Positions 42,924 through 53,363 of a DNA stretch of 64,000 bases are shown here, one piece after another. The notes under the pieces were generated by a model that saw nothing but the letters and a program-made list of their open reading frames with translations, made no database searches and was not told where the DNA came from. The stretch's first letter is position 1. Each line of letters starts with the position of its first letter. The DNA is from Candidatus Altimarinota bacterium. Lineage in GTDB: Bacteria > Patescibacteriota > Gracilibacteria > BD1-5 > UBA2023. The stretch spans positions 289,428 through 353,427 of the forward strand of contig JAQTLR010000001.1 in assembly GCA_028714815.1 (NCBI GenBank). The letters run 5' to 3'. The position numbers and the translations under genes were made by a program.

Positions 42924-43418
42924 TATCTTCTCTTTACGGGACTCGAATGAATCAATCTTTTCAGTGTAGGAGGTTTCACTTTTTTTCTTCTTGTTATCGC
43001 TCTCGGGTACTACACTATCGAGGTTGTTTTCGGGGAATACTATCTTTTTCGGTATATTTTTCGGGAATACAATAACAATCTCTTTGGTAGGGCATTGCAT
43101 TATGTTATATGGGGGATGGTCGTAAATGTCCTTTTCTTCGCTTTTTTTTATAAAACAGGGGATATCGATAGATTTGCAAAAACCTTCAATGCCATGTGAA
43201 AATCAGCTGAAGCATTGGCTTTTTGAGGTGTGAATTCCGATTCCCTCCAGCTCATTATTTTCGGATGCTATTACTTTTTCGTTCTTATAACACTTCTCTC
43301 GGTTCTTGCTTTCGGGATATATATCGTTCCCCGTATTTCCGACAAGATCAGTTTTATGGATAAGGGAAAAAATACTCCTGTAGAATCTGGTAAGGGAAAA
43401 GGGAAAATAATTCTTTAG
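42924..43418 (+). CDS. Putative three-helix membrane protein, start unclear
   Basis: The frame is open from 42924 when TGA is Gly. It encodes three hydrophobic helices (GGFTFFLLVIALGYYTIEVV; ALHYVIWGMVVNVLFFAFFY; LQLIIFGCYYFFVLITLLSV) and ends PVESGKGKGKIIL. No ATG, GTG or TTG precedes helix 1; the first usable starts are TTG 43095 and ATG 43116, which would omit it. An AGGAGG at 42968-42973 lies inside the frame. Either translation starts at an unusual codon or the gene has decayed at its 5' end. Confidence 0.5.
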
Positions 43419-43503
43419 TCTTTCTTGCTACCCGTAATAAATTTGTGTTTCCTTCATTCTCTGGTATACTCCCCTCCAAGGACTATCTTTTACCTTGTAT
43501 ATT

Positions 43504-46086
43504 ATGAACTTCCGTGTAGAGAAGCCTATCCGTAAACTCTCCGCTTTCACTCTCGTCGAACTCATCGTCACGATCTCCATCCTCGCCATCCTCGGAACCA
43601 TCGGTATCATCTCCCTTCTTGGATACCAAAATTCCGCCCGGGATAGTGTCCGGGTATCTGATATAAAGTCTATCCAGAAATGACTCTCCATTTTTTATGT
43701 GAAATCTGGTGTCTATCCGCTCCCAGAGAACTCCATAGAGATAGATGCAGGTGCTAGTATACTGTCATATCAAGGATATGCCGGGGACAATATTTCTCGA
43801 ATTATCAATATCAATAAAGTCCCTCTTGATCCAAAAGATACACTACGATATATCTACACCATAGACAGCACGAAGAAAAAAGCGCAACTCATGGGATACC
43901 TGGAATCAGGAGATATTATCAAGATCACCGCATATAGCGACCTGTTTTCCCGTCTCATAAACCAGTCCTATGCTGCCACGAGCGATGTAGACTACAAAAG
44001 CAGATTCGTCTATGTTACCGGAGATAAGATAGGAGTGCTCACCGATGGGAACAAGGCACCCCTTCAGGAATCCATTACCGGAACCGGGATTGATCTGAGC
44101 GCCACCGATACCACGGGCTACGTGGCGTATTTCTGAGGAGCTACTTATGGGACGTGACAGAGTACCGGAACAGGAGATGTACTCATTACCCAGATACAAT
44201 GAGCTCTCACTGATACTATACCCTGCAATCCTCTATCCTACAGCGGATACACTATCTCCGCACTCGCGCATAATCAGACGCAAGCATTCACCAAGCCACT
44301 CACCATCGCCAATGGAACCGGAACCGGATCCCTTCAGATACAGTGCCTAAATGGAGTGCTCGACACTATTCATGCCATAGAGACGAACAATATCGGATGT
44401 AACACAAACTATGTAAACCAAGTAGGTTCCTGTGTACTGGATGTCTGTGGAGGAACTGTGCCAATCAGTGCCCACTCGACAGCGACGAGTCAAACAGTCA
44501 GTCAGAACTGGGTACGTGCTACGACAGCGGGAATCTGTACCTTTGATTGTGATGCGAACTATACGTGGAATAGCGGAACGAGCACTTGTATAGCGAATAC
44601 TCAATCCATGAGTTGTACAGGGCTTCCATCGAACGGTATCTGGAATACCGTTTCTTCCATCACCCAAACATGGAACGGATCAAGCTGGGCACCGAGCACC
44701 ACTAGTGCGTACAACACGACTGCCAGTACGACAAGCTGTAACTATGCCTGCAATACGGGCTTCCATACGGAAAACTCCTGAGTGAGCTGTATCTCCAATA
44801 CCCAGAGCTGTACCATCACCAACGGAGTCGGAAGTCAGACTTGGAATACCGGAACGAATGTCTGGAATGCTTGTACGGTGGTGAGTTGTAATACGGGATT
44901 TACGGTGAGCGGAAACAGTTGTATAGTTAGTACATACACCGTCTCCGGTTGATTCTGAACCAACGCCAACGGAGCCACTATCTCTGTCTGCGGATCGAAT
45001 GTCACCGCCGATGCGAGTGGAAATTTTATTGCTACGAGAAACTATGGAACCGCTTGTAATAATATCACTGCAAGTAGGACCGGATATACTTGTACTACCA
45101 CTACTAATGGACCAGCGAGTCTCGTGGGTAGTTTTACGACGGTTGCCGGAAGCTGTGCACTAGCGGCATTCGTTTTCAACCAAACCATTTTTGCCAATAC
45201 ACAGAATTACAATCTCAAGGCTGCTGCTATCGCTGCTGGATGGAACCAAGTTCTTCCGCTCAGTGCTACGATCACAGTGAATGCAGGGGTGTATGTTTGG
45301 TCGGATTCCACCGCTCTTGCTGCATTCGATGGGGGAGGTGCTCTATCAGCCGGTTCCACCGTAACGCTCATCAATAATGGGTATATCATGGGAAAAGGAG
45401 GAAAGGGTGGTGGTTATTCGAATACTAACGGAGAAAACGGTGGGAATGCTATGAACATAACTACACCAATGATAATCAATAGTACATCTGGATATATCCT
45501 CGGCGGGGGAGGAGGCGGTGCTGGAAATTACTGAGTCTTTATTTATTCAGGATATTCTGGGGGAGGAGGTGGTGCCGGAGGTGGTGCCGGAGGGGATGCG
45601 TATTCAACATCAGGTCCACAATTTTTTGCAGGAGGAGTGGGTGGTTCTTTGGGAAATAACGGTAATAGCGGAGCTGGTGGTACCGCAACGGGGGGTGGTG
45701 GCGGGAGAGTTATGCCTAATGCAACAACGATCGGTCCATCTATAACAACCTGACCTGCTACTATAGCTGGATATGGTGGGGGCGGTGGAGGTACAGGATA
45801 TGCTTCTGTAAGTGCGACTTCAATAACGGTTATAGGTGGATCGGGTGGAGGAGTTGGGAACATTGGAGGCAATGCCTACACATCAGGATCTATTGGATGT
45901 CAAAATGCCTCTGGTGGAGGTGGCGGATGGGGTGCTGCGGGCGGGTATGGTGTTGGAACACAATGTGCTGGAACACTAACTTGGGGTATTCCAGGCGCCG
46001 GAGGCAAAGCCATTAATGCCAATGGAAACTCTGTAACCTGGACAAATGGAAGTCAACCGGCAACTGTGTACGGTGCGGTAAATTAA
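43504..46086 (+). CDS. Type IV prepilin with Cys-rich repeats and Gly-rich tail
   Basis: An 860-residue protein. Leader ends in A-FTLVELIVTISILAILGTIGI, a prepilin N-terminus with Ala in place of the usual Gly before Phe. Pilin stem to ~200. Then comes a ~300-residue region with repeated C-N-x-G-F/C-x3-C blocks (CTFDCDANYTWNSGTSTC; CNYACNTGFHTENS; VVSCNTGFTVSGNSC). The last ~300 residues are Gly-rich (GGGGGAGGGAGGDAY, GGGGGTGYASVS). At least eight TGA-Gly codons. The layout is that of a pilus-borne adhesin. Tandem ...TQSMSCTGLP/NTQSCTITNG units suggest growth by duplication. Confidence 0.85.
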
Positions 46087-46101
46087 CCAAATTATCCTTA
46101 T

Positions 46102-47922
46102 TTATTCCACGGTCACGCTCTTCGCAAGATTCCTCGGTTTGTCGATATCTCGACCGAGGGCATTTGCCATGTGGTAGGCGAAAAGCTGGAGGATCACCAC
46201 TTCCGAGAAAACCTCGGTTTCCGGTAGGCTCGCTTCAAAAGTCAGATAATCATCGTAGATATCCTTTTTCTGGTCATTGCTTGCGATGATTCCGATCATT
46301 TTCCCTCCTCGGGATTTCACTTCTTGGACCGAACTGCAGTTCTTTCCATGGAGCGGAGAACTTCCATTGATGATGATGGAAGGGAAGTCTGCATCGATGA
46401 GCGCGAGGGAGCCATGCTTGAGTTCCCCGCTCGAATATGCCTCGGAGTGCCGGTAGGTGAGTTCCTTGAGTTTGAGAGAACCTTCCATGGCGATAGGGAG
46501 CTCATAGGAACGCCCGAGATAGAAGAAATTGGGATATCGTGCATATTTTTCCGCAACCTCCCGTATCCTGTCGCTGGTTTTCAGGAGTGTTTCTATCCGG
46601 TCTGGGATTTTCTCCATATCTTCGAGGATAGAAAGGAATCTTGTATATTCGAGATCCTTCTTCTGTCCGAAAGCAAGCGCGAGGATCAGGAAGGTAGCGA
46701 TCTGCGCGGTGAAAGCCTTGGTAGAGGCGACTCCGACCTCGACTCCCGCGTGGGTGAAGAGTCCGGATTTCGCGAGCCTCGAGATGGACGAACCGGGCAC
46801 GTTGACGATCCCGAAGGTATACCCGCCCCGTTCATTCACGATCTTCATGGATTCGAGGGAATCTGCTGTCTCTCCGGATTGGCTTACGAAAATATAGAGT
46901 GTTTTCCTGTCGATGAATTGTTTCCCGTATTTGAACTCGGTCGATACGGTCACTTCGGTCGGGAGATCCGCGAGATGTTCGAGGTATTGTTTGCCGAGGT
47001 ACCCTGCGTGGTAGCTGGTACCGGATGCGATGATATGGATCCGTTCGAATCCTTGTGCTACAATCTCGTCGAGGGTATTGTTCCGGATGGTTTTTTCCTG
47101 GAAATCCACCCGTCCAGCGAATACATTGCGGAGGACTTCTCCTTGTTCATGGATTTCTTTAAGCATGAAATGAGGAAAATCTCCTAGCTCCATAGCCTGT
47201 TCTTTCTCGGTGATGCTCTCTTTGTCACGGACGAGCTCCACTTCACAATTCACTATCCGGTAATCTCCATTTTCGATACAGAAGATATCCCCGTCTTCGA
47301 GAGTTATGTATTCCTCGACCGTCCCTATGAGACTCCTATAATCACTGGATACATAGCAAGAATCTCCTTTTATCCCTATGACGAGCGGACTTCCGAGTTT
47401 CGCCCCGAAAAGCCTGTTCGGATTTTCACGGTCTATGAACACGAGTGCGTAGGCCCCCTCGATAACGGTTGTGAGTTTCTTCAATGTCTCGAAATCATCT
47501 TCATCGAACAGGTGCTCGAAGAGTTTCGCAGCCACTTCCGTATCGGTTTCCCCGTAGAATATATATCCCTCATTCTGGAGCATAGTCCGGAGTTCGGAGT
47601 AGTTCTCTATGATTCCGTTATGCACGACCGCGAACCGGCCATCCGATGAGGTATGGGGATGGCAGTTATTAGTAGTTACTCCCCCATGGGTTGCCCAGCG
47701 GGTATGTCCGATACCGGTGGTATATCCTGCAAGATCCACCCCCTCGGTTCTATTCCGGAGTTCCATCACTTTTCCGACCGCTTTCCCGATGTAGAAGTTA
47801 TTATTTCCGTTCACTACACAGATCCCGGCACTGTCGTACCCCCGGTACTCGAGTCGGGAGAGTCCTTTGAGGAGGAGAGGAGCAGCATCTTGTTTTCCGG
47901 TAAATCCGAATATTCCGCACAT
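46102..47922 (-). CDS. glmS: Glutamine-fructose-6-phosphate aminotransferase
   Basis: A 606-residue enzyme making glucosamine-6-P for peptidoglycan and surface sugars. Start MCGIFGFTG gives the N-terminal catalytic Cys; GIGHTRWATHGGVTTNNCHPH is the glutaminase core. SIS domains have ASGTSYHAGYLGKQYLE and VSQSGETADSLESMK, and the tail is DIDKPRNLAKSVTVE. An upstream in-frame start is rejected because Cys must be residue 1 after Met removal. No glmS ribozyme is seen in the leader. Convergent with the pilin gene. Confidence 0.97.
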   Translation of the reverse strand: MCGIFGFTGKQDAAPLLLKGLSRLEYRGYDSAGICVVNGNNNFYIGKAVGKVMELRNRTEGVDLAGYTTGIGHTRWATHGGVTTNNCHPHTSSDGRFAVVHNGIIENYSELRTMLQNEGYIFYGETDTEVAAKLFEHLFDEDDFETLKKLTTVIEGAYALVFIDRENPNRLFGAKLGSPLVIGIKGDSCYVSSDYRSLIGTVEEYITLEDGDIFCIENGDYRIVNCEVELVRDKESITEKEQAMELGDFPHFMLKEIHEQGEVLRNVFAGRVDFQEKTIRNNTLDEIVAQGFERIHIIASGTSYHAGYLGKQYLEHLADLPTEVTVSTEFKYGKQFIDRKTLYIFVSQSGETADSLESMKIVNERGGYTFGIVNVPGSSISRLAKSGLFTHAGVEVGVASTKAFTAQIATFLILALAFGQKKDLEYTRFLSILEDMEKIPDRIETLLKTSDRIREVAEKYARYPNFFYLGRSYELPIAMEGSLKLKELTYRHSEAYSSGELKHGSLALIDADFPSIIINGSSPLHGKNCSSVQEVKSRGGKMIGIIASNDQKKDIYDDYLTFEASLPETEVFSEVVILQLFAYHMANALGRDIDKPRNLAKSVTVE

Positions 47923-47953
47923 AGAGAAGATGATATGGATTAAATAAGGGATG

Positions 47954-47982
47954 ATTATACGGGTATGTGCCGGAAATGCCAA
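47954..47982 (-). promoter_or_regulatory. glmS promoter
   Basis: On the minus strand TTGGCA (47977-47982), a 17-bp spacer and TATAAT (47954-47959), ~32 bp before the glmS start. Confidence 0.75.
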
Positions 47983-47989
47983 ACTTTAT

Positions 47990-48016
47990 TTGCAATAAAT
48001 TTTACTTCCGTATACT
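47990..48016 (+). promoter_or_regulatory. Promoter of the unknown gene at 48060
   Basis: TTGCAA (47990-47995), a 15-bp spacer and TATACT (48011-48016), back to back with the glmS promoter. Confidence 0.5.
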
Positions 48017-48059
48017 GTTGTGTATGGAATAGTTTTTATCAGGATAATCCGTAATATAC

Positions 48060-48869
48060 ATGCATATGAATGCAGATCATCAGAATGAGGATACGAACGT
48101 ATCATTGCTTTCTTTGGAAATAGATAAAAAGGGTTCTGCTTTGCAGGATCGTCTCGCATCGCTTCGACAGAGATCACAGCATATCATCGTATGAGATGCT
48201 GTCCGGCCCGGATCCCCATCTTCTCCATCACCGGCGGGTGTTCCGGTTATCGATCCGTGAGATTACCTCTCTGTTGGCGCAACGGCTCCGGAACCGGATC
48301 CGGAAAATGTTCAGGAACGAAAATCGCTCCGGAAAATCATGAGAGGATTATCAGATATCGAAAAAGATATTGCCGTAACGCTCCCTACTCTTTCCAGTAT
48401 CACCCCAGAAAAAAAACAACAGATTATGGCAGATATTGCCGATCAGGAGGCGAATTGGGAAACGTTAAAGCCAGCCGATATAAAAATCAGCAAAGAGGAA
48501 GTCAATATGTGGAGCGGCTTTCTAAAGACCAATACATCTGATTTTGTCAGAACGAAAGGTATAGCGACGCTTGAGAGAGGGGAGATAATCGATTTGGTCA
48601 TCAATGGATTCATATCATTCCAGATTGTGAAAATCCGTGCGAAAGATAAGGATGGACATGCCATGAGCATGATAGAATTTACGACGAAAGATTCAAAAGA
48701 GGGGAAGCATGAATATTTCATCAAACTCCCTCTTAAAGAAGGAGGAGATCTCTCTATCCTTAATCGGAATACGATGGAGGAACTTATAAGCTATAAGATA
48801 CAGAAGATGTCTCTCAATAAGCAGCATCGGTCCCTTATCCGAAAATTCTTCGATCTTTTTACGCCCTAA
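48060..48869 (+). CDS. Unknown soluble protein
   Basis: A 269-residue protein when two TGA codons are Gly (IIV-G-DAVRPGS; IDP-G-DYLSVG). N-terminal ~90 residues are low-complexity and Pro/Ser-rich. The C-terminal ~170 residues look folded (DIEKDIAVTLPTLSSITPEKK; FSDLVING-like beta region FISFQIVKIRAKDKDGHAMSM; LNKQHRSLIRKFFDLF). No signal peptide and no family recognised. It ends inside the 3' end of the convergent transglycosylase-fold gene (11-bp overlap). Confidence 0.7.
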
Positions 48870-50025
48870 GGATGGTCGGGGCGATGATGGCGGCGGCGTA
48901 GTTTACGCCATGTCCGTCTTTATTGACGTATCATTCATTATAGCTTGCAAGAGCGATGAATTTCCGCTGGAGCGAGGGGCTCCGTATGACCGCGTTCTTG
49001 AATTGTTGGAATGCAGGGGGTTGTATCTCTTTTTTTCCTTTTGCGACGAGGAGATCGTTTACTTTTTCTCTGCTGATATTCTGTACGATACGCGGTATGT
49101 CCGGATTTTCTTCGGCATTTTCTCCGAGAAAGGTCAGATAGATGCTTCCGATGATGATATTGACATGGGGGTCGGTGATGTGTTTTTGTAACACTTCGAG
49201 GGATTTCCGGTAATCATTCCGATTGTCGCCCGTCATACGTTGTATATCGTGGATATTTTTTTTCGCCTCCTTTGAATGGATCCGGTTGATTACGGAATCA
49301 GGTATTTTCCGGAAAAACCGGAGATATTCGCCGATGCCGTGCCCTTTGCGTATCTGTCATTTCTTATCATAGCGTCCTATCATGTCGGTGAAGACGATAT
49401 TCCTTACTTGCATCATACCCTTTGCTTGCGCTGAAGATCGGATATTCGGATCGAAGCCGGACTCGCGATCGATCAAGTTTATGAGAATGGTATCCCCGAG
49501 TTTGAAAGTATTCGCTATCTCTTTCACAGATGCGATGATGTAAGGATCTTGTTTTATCCCCTCTTTTGTCTGAAGAGGAGCTTTGTCATGGGCGACTCAT
49601 GCTGTGATGGTATTTTCCGGTACGGTTCATTTTTTGTTCTGTGGAACCGGTTCCTGTATTTCTTTCTTTTGACCGATTTCCTTGCAAAGGTTTTTCAATC
49701 AGCATTTCGTTTCTGTATGTACGAGCGCTTTCGCTTCATGATGGGCATGGTCGATTTTCATACGATGCTCATCGATCACGAATGTTCAGAGTTTCTTCCC
49801 ATTCCGGGAAAGGATGATGGTTCCGTCTTGCAATCGGCACTCATCACCCGTCTGAAAGACGATATTTTGTGCTTTCAACCTCATTTCGAATCGGCTCCAT
49901 ACCTTCGGATCGGTGATATGGAGCTGCCGTACAGCGATATCATAGGATCATTTTCCCGATTGGACGATTCATACTCGTTCAGATCGTTTCTTTTCCGGTG
50001 CGGTATGGTGCTGTTCGATGTTCAT
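48859..50025 (-). CDS. Lytic-transglycosylase-fold (SLT) protein without signal peptide
   Basis: A 388-residue protein recovered by reading about eight TGA codons as Gly. The SLT core has LINLIDRESGFDPNIRSSAQAKGMMQ (catalytic Glu ~188 in the ES motif, then the GMMQ turn) and FIALASYNE-G-YVNKDGHG, matching the A-YN-G element. N-terminal ~150 residues are polar and unrecognised. No signal peptide or membrane helix, so export would need another route, or the enzyme acts when released. The start ATG at 50023-50025 follows a TAA in frame. Confidence 0.8.
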
Positions 50026-50148
50026 ATTTTAGAGGAGAGATACTGATAATGGTCTCATGGTATCATAAAAGTCGGAGAAAGGCAAGAAATGACGATATTG
50101 GAACACGGAGGAGAAAAACGATTTGACTTTTTTCTAAAATCATTAAAA

Positions 50149-50175
50149 TTGGCACTAGCATTTAGTAAGTGCTAA
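50149..50175. promoter_or_regulatory. CIRCE-like heat-shock operator
   Basis: TTGGCACTA-9 bp-AAGTGCTAA against the HrcA consensus TTAGCACTC-N9-GAGTGCTAA: 15 of 18 arm positions agree, with the exact 9-9-9 spacing. A -10-like TAAAAT (50144-50149) with TTGACT (50123-50128) upstream places it over the start of transcription toward the gene at 50283. The remainder of the 50026-50282 gap shows nothing else. Confidence 0.7.
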
Positions 50176-50282
50176 ATATAAGATAATATCTTCCTCATCG
50201 TTGTCAAGCGAAAATACCGAGGAAATATTGAATAAATACGCAAAACCGTGTATTATATGCATATATCCCAAACTATCCATCT

Positions 50283-50624
50283 ATGAACTACTTCATCATC
50301 AAAAATATCGTCGAAACCACCCTGACGCATTTTGCCTGCAAAGAGTGTGGTGCAAAAGCGATGGAACAGAATATCCACATACTCGGAACCGCCGGGAACA
50401 GCCTCAATATGGAGGTCATATGTCCGCAGTGCCATGCGTCCGGAGTCATTAAGGCCGAGATGAACATCATGGGGGTCAATGCTTCCCCGGCGCAGTTCGC
50501 CGAACAGCTCAAGAAAACAGTGGAAGATGCCCGAAAAGGAGAGGCGATCAAAGACGCTGACATCATGAAAGTCCGCGATGATCTCCAGAGAAGCCATTCA
50601 GTGAGCGACCTCTTTAATTCCTAA
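50283..50624 (+). CDS. Small zinc-ribbon protein, probably heat-shock controlled
   Basis: A 113-residue soluble protein with two Cys pairs (ACKECGAKA and VICPQCHAS) that form a zinc ribbon. The C-terminal half is helical (SPAQFAEQLKKTVEDARKGE). No family recognised. It is first in a two-gene operon behind a CIRCE-like operator, which suggests a role in protein quality control; that is inference. Zinc ribbons also occur in DnaJ and in Hsp33-like redox sensors. Confidence 0.75.
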   Translation: MNYFIIKNIVETTLTHFACKECGAKAMEQNIHILGTAGNSLNMEVICPQCHASGVIKAEMNIMGVNASPAQFAEQLKKTVEDARKGEAIKDADIMKVRDDLQRSHSVSDLFNS

Positions 50625-50635
50625 CCATCTTGTCT

Positions 50636-51076
50636 ATGATCGGTAAAATATTCGCGAGTTTCATTCTCGTATCGGTTCTGTATGTTTTCGGGGTTTTCTT
50701 CGCACCGAATCTTACGGACAACGTTGCCGAGAAACTCGGGATCGTCTCGGTGAACGCCATTATCCGTCAACTGAAAGACGGGGCGGACTCCACTTCCGAT
50801 ACGCTCTTGCAGATCAAAGACGCTTCGGGTGCTATAAACGGGGTGCGTAGCGTTGTGGATCAATTGAATCAAAAAACCGGGCAAATAACCGAAACGATCA
50901 ATACCATCCGACAAACCGGAGAACAGAAAGTGGAACAGGTTCAAAAAACTGCCGATTCCATCAAAAAAGCCGGAGAAGCTATCAGTGAAGTACAGGCCAA
51001 TCTCAGTACTCTCACCAGTCTCTCATGATCGCAAACCCTTTCAGGACAGGCAAGCATGAGCGGTTCCGATAGATAA
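50636..51076 (+). CDS. Membrane-anchored coiled-coil protein
   Basis: A 146-residue protein with one N-terminal helix (~5-24, FASFILVSVLYVFGVFFAP), then a long coil (~40-130: LKDGADSTSDTLLQIKDAS, QLNQKTGQITETINTIRQTG, VEQVQKTADSIKKAGEAIS). The last 16 residues (S-G-SQTLSGQASMSGSDR) require TGA as Gly. It lies 11 bp after the zinc-ribbon gene. Shape recalls phage-shock or chemoreceptor-like coils; no family assigned. Confidence 0.75.
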
Positions 51077-51092
51077 CGACAATCATGACATA

Positions 51093-53363
51093 CTACTGAA
51101 CACCTTCTACCCGGAAGGTGTTTTTTTCTTTTCTTGTGATCGATCCATCTTTCATGAGGATGATTTCAATGATGTGATTGCCCGGAGTAGGTTCTATGAA
51201 CTCTGTATCCGTTTTTCTTCCGTCAAGCACCCACTGTGCGGTATCGTATGGTATATTCGTTTCGAATCTCAGCTGTATCCGCTCTTTTTCCGTATCCTTT
51301 CCGGTCTGTCTATAGAGGGAATCTTCCAGCGGATTGGTGATGGTGAGATACTCTTGTTCCTGTATCTGCGGTTTCGTAGGAGCTTGTTCCTCTACTTTTT
51401 TTTCGAGAGCATAGACGATGCGCCGGAAAATCTCGCCTGCCCCGGTCGCTCCGGTCACCCCCTTCATGTTTTCACCGCTTTTGTTTCCGGTCCAAACCCC
51501 GATCATATAGCGGTCGGTGAAGCCGATCGCCCAATTATCGCGGAAATTCCTTGAAGTCCCGGTCTTGACCGCGACATTCCTATCAGGGAAGTCGAGTGCG
51601 GAATACAGGGGGAATCCTCCGAGTTTCGCGTAACGATCGCTGAGGATGGACACGACCATATCGGTATACTTTTTGTCGATGGCTCGATGACAATTTTTCA
51701 CCTCATCGATTAATTCCTTTCAACTTCACTCTTCTCACCTCACCCCCGACCCCTCTCCTAGAAGGAGAGGGGGGGTATTATTTCCTTGAGTTCTCTCTCT
51801 TATAGTTCTTTCTCCTTCTAGGAGAGAGTTAGAGAGAGGTGGGAGTTTTATCTGAAAAGGACAATATTGTCCGCTGTTGGTAAAAATAGTATAGGCTTGC
51901 AGGAGCTCGAAAAGCGATACCTCTCCGTTTCCGAGAGTGAGCCCGAGGCCGTAATGATCCGCATCTTTTGTGAGCGAGGTGATCCCGAGTCATCGCAGAA
52001 AATCAAGAAGGGTGGATACCCCGAGCTGTTCCGTGAGTTTTATGGCCGGAATGTTCACACTCTCTGAAAGCGCCTGCCGGAGGGTAATCTCTCCCTTATA
52101 GCTTTGGGAATAATTTTTCGGTTCATAGGCGTAGTTTTCGCTTGTTTTATAGGCTATCGGGAGGTCGAGTATCGTACTTTCGGGAGTGAAAGAAAGTTTT
52201 TCGAATGCGAGTGCGTACGTGAAAGGCTTGATAGCCGATCCGGGCTGACGGAGCGCGAGCGTCGTATTGACCTGTCCGGCGACGGATTCCCGGTAATCGG
52301 CGCCACCGATCATGACACGGAGAAGGGGATTGGATCGTCATCCTGATCCCGCAATACGGGATTCAGGATCTGTTCTCTCTGCTATGAGTATCCCATAATC
52401 GCCTACATTTTTCCAGGCGAGCTCTGCGAGGGTGTTCTTTGCGATGGTATCGATCTGTTCGGTGAGAGCGAGGTCGAAGGTGGTTCTCACCTCACCCCCT
52501 AACCCCTCTCCTAAGAGGAGAGGGGAGAATATTTCATTTTTTGTTCTCTCTCCTCTTAGGAGAGAGTTAGAGAGAGGTATTAAGAAATCCGACACATACG
52601 GGAGGGAATTCCCATGTTCCATATTCCATGCCAGATTCTCGAGGAGAATGTTTTTCTGTTCATCCGCTGTTATGATCTGTTTTTTTTCGAGAACATCTAC
52701 TATGAACTCGAACCGGGATCGGAAAGTCTGGGGTTTCTTATAGGGATCGTATCTCCTCGAGTCTTTCGGTAGAATCAGGAGAGCGATCTGTTCGGCCTTG
52801 GTGAGGTTTTTCGGTTCTCGGCCGAAATAGTATTTCGCTGCGGATCCGAGACCCTGGTTGAGGTATCCGAAACCTACACGATCGATGTACTCCGTGAGTA
52901 TCCGATCTTTCGGGTACAGGCGGTTCAGCCGAATGGCATACAAGAACTCGAGGATCTTCTTTCCGATCGTCCGATCTTCTCCGATCCAGAACGTGTTGCG
53001 GATCAGTCCGGAAGAAAGAGTACTTCCTCATTCCACCACTTTTCCTGCCCGGATATTATGGAGGGTGCTCCGTACGATTCATCGGAGGCTTATGCCGTTA
53101 TTGGTCCAAAAAGTCGTATCTTCGAGGGCTATGAGGCTTTTTTTGTAGAAATCCGGAATCTCTTCGGAGGTGGTTTTCCGGTGCCGGATACTTCCGGAAT
53201 AGATGACTTCTCCTATTTCCTGGCCTTTGCTATCGAGGAAAATGGTCGAAGAGGGGAGTGGTGGAATGTCGAGCGGAAGAAAAAAGACGATCGAAAAATA
53301 CCCAGAAATAAGGAATAGGGAAAAGATAATGAGGGAAGAGAAAATTTTTTTCATAGGAACCAT
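51093..53363 (-). CDS. pbpC: Bifunctional penicillin-binding protein 1C-like
   Basis: A 756-residue class A PBP. N-terminal anchor (KKIFSSLIIFSLFLISGYFS). The glycosyltransferase domain has ALEDTTFWTNNGIS, GGSTLSSGLIRNTF and RILTEYIDRVGFG. The transpeptidase has SxxK in RQPGSAIKPFTYALAF, SVN in LSESVNIPAIKL, and KTGTSRNFRDNWAIGFTD, the PBP1C variant. The C-terminal ~100 residues form a beta domain. About ten TGA codons are Gly, including the first G of GGSTLS. Two palindromic elements are inserted in frame. ATG 53361 or 53352 could be the start. Confidence 0.9.
51099..51127 (+). terminator. Terminator of the zinc-ribbon/coiled-coil operon
   Basis: AACACCTTC-TACCCG-GAAGGTGTT followed by seven T's. 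It overlaps the 3' end of the convergent PBP gene. Confidence 0.88.
51734..51842. repeat. Palindromic element in pbpC (copy d, full length)
   Basis: Two inverted arms: CTCACCTCACCCCCGACCC plus CCTCTCCTAGAAGGAGAGG on one side, and CTCCTTCTAGGAGAG plus AGAGAGAGGTGGGAG on the other. Read on the gene strand it gives PPLSNSLLEGERTIRER...TPPLLLGEGSGVRG with no TAA/TAG. It lies between the SVN and KTG motifs, in a loop. Confidence 0.85.
52486..52579. repeat. Palindromic element in pbpC (copy e, full length)
   Basis: Same arms as copy d: CTCACCTCACCCCCTAACCC with CCTCTCCTAAGAGGAGAGG, then TCTCTCCTCTTAGGAGAGA and AGAGAGAGGT. Encodes LIPLSNSLLRGERTKNE...SPLLLGEGLGGEV between the two catalytic domains. 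Confidence 0.85.

Noticed and set aside
46102..47982. Upstream glmS start at 47982
   Set aside because: GlmS needs Cys right after the initiator Met (MCGIFG), and the promoter TATAAT at 47954-47959 lies inside the proposed extension.
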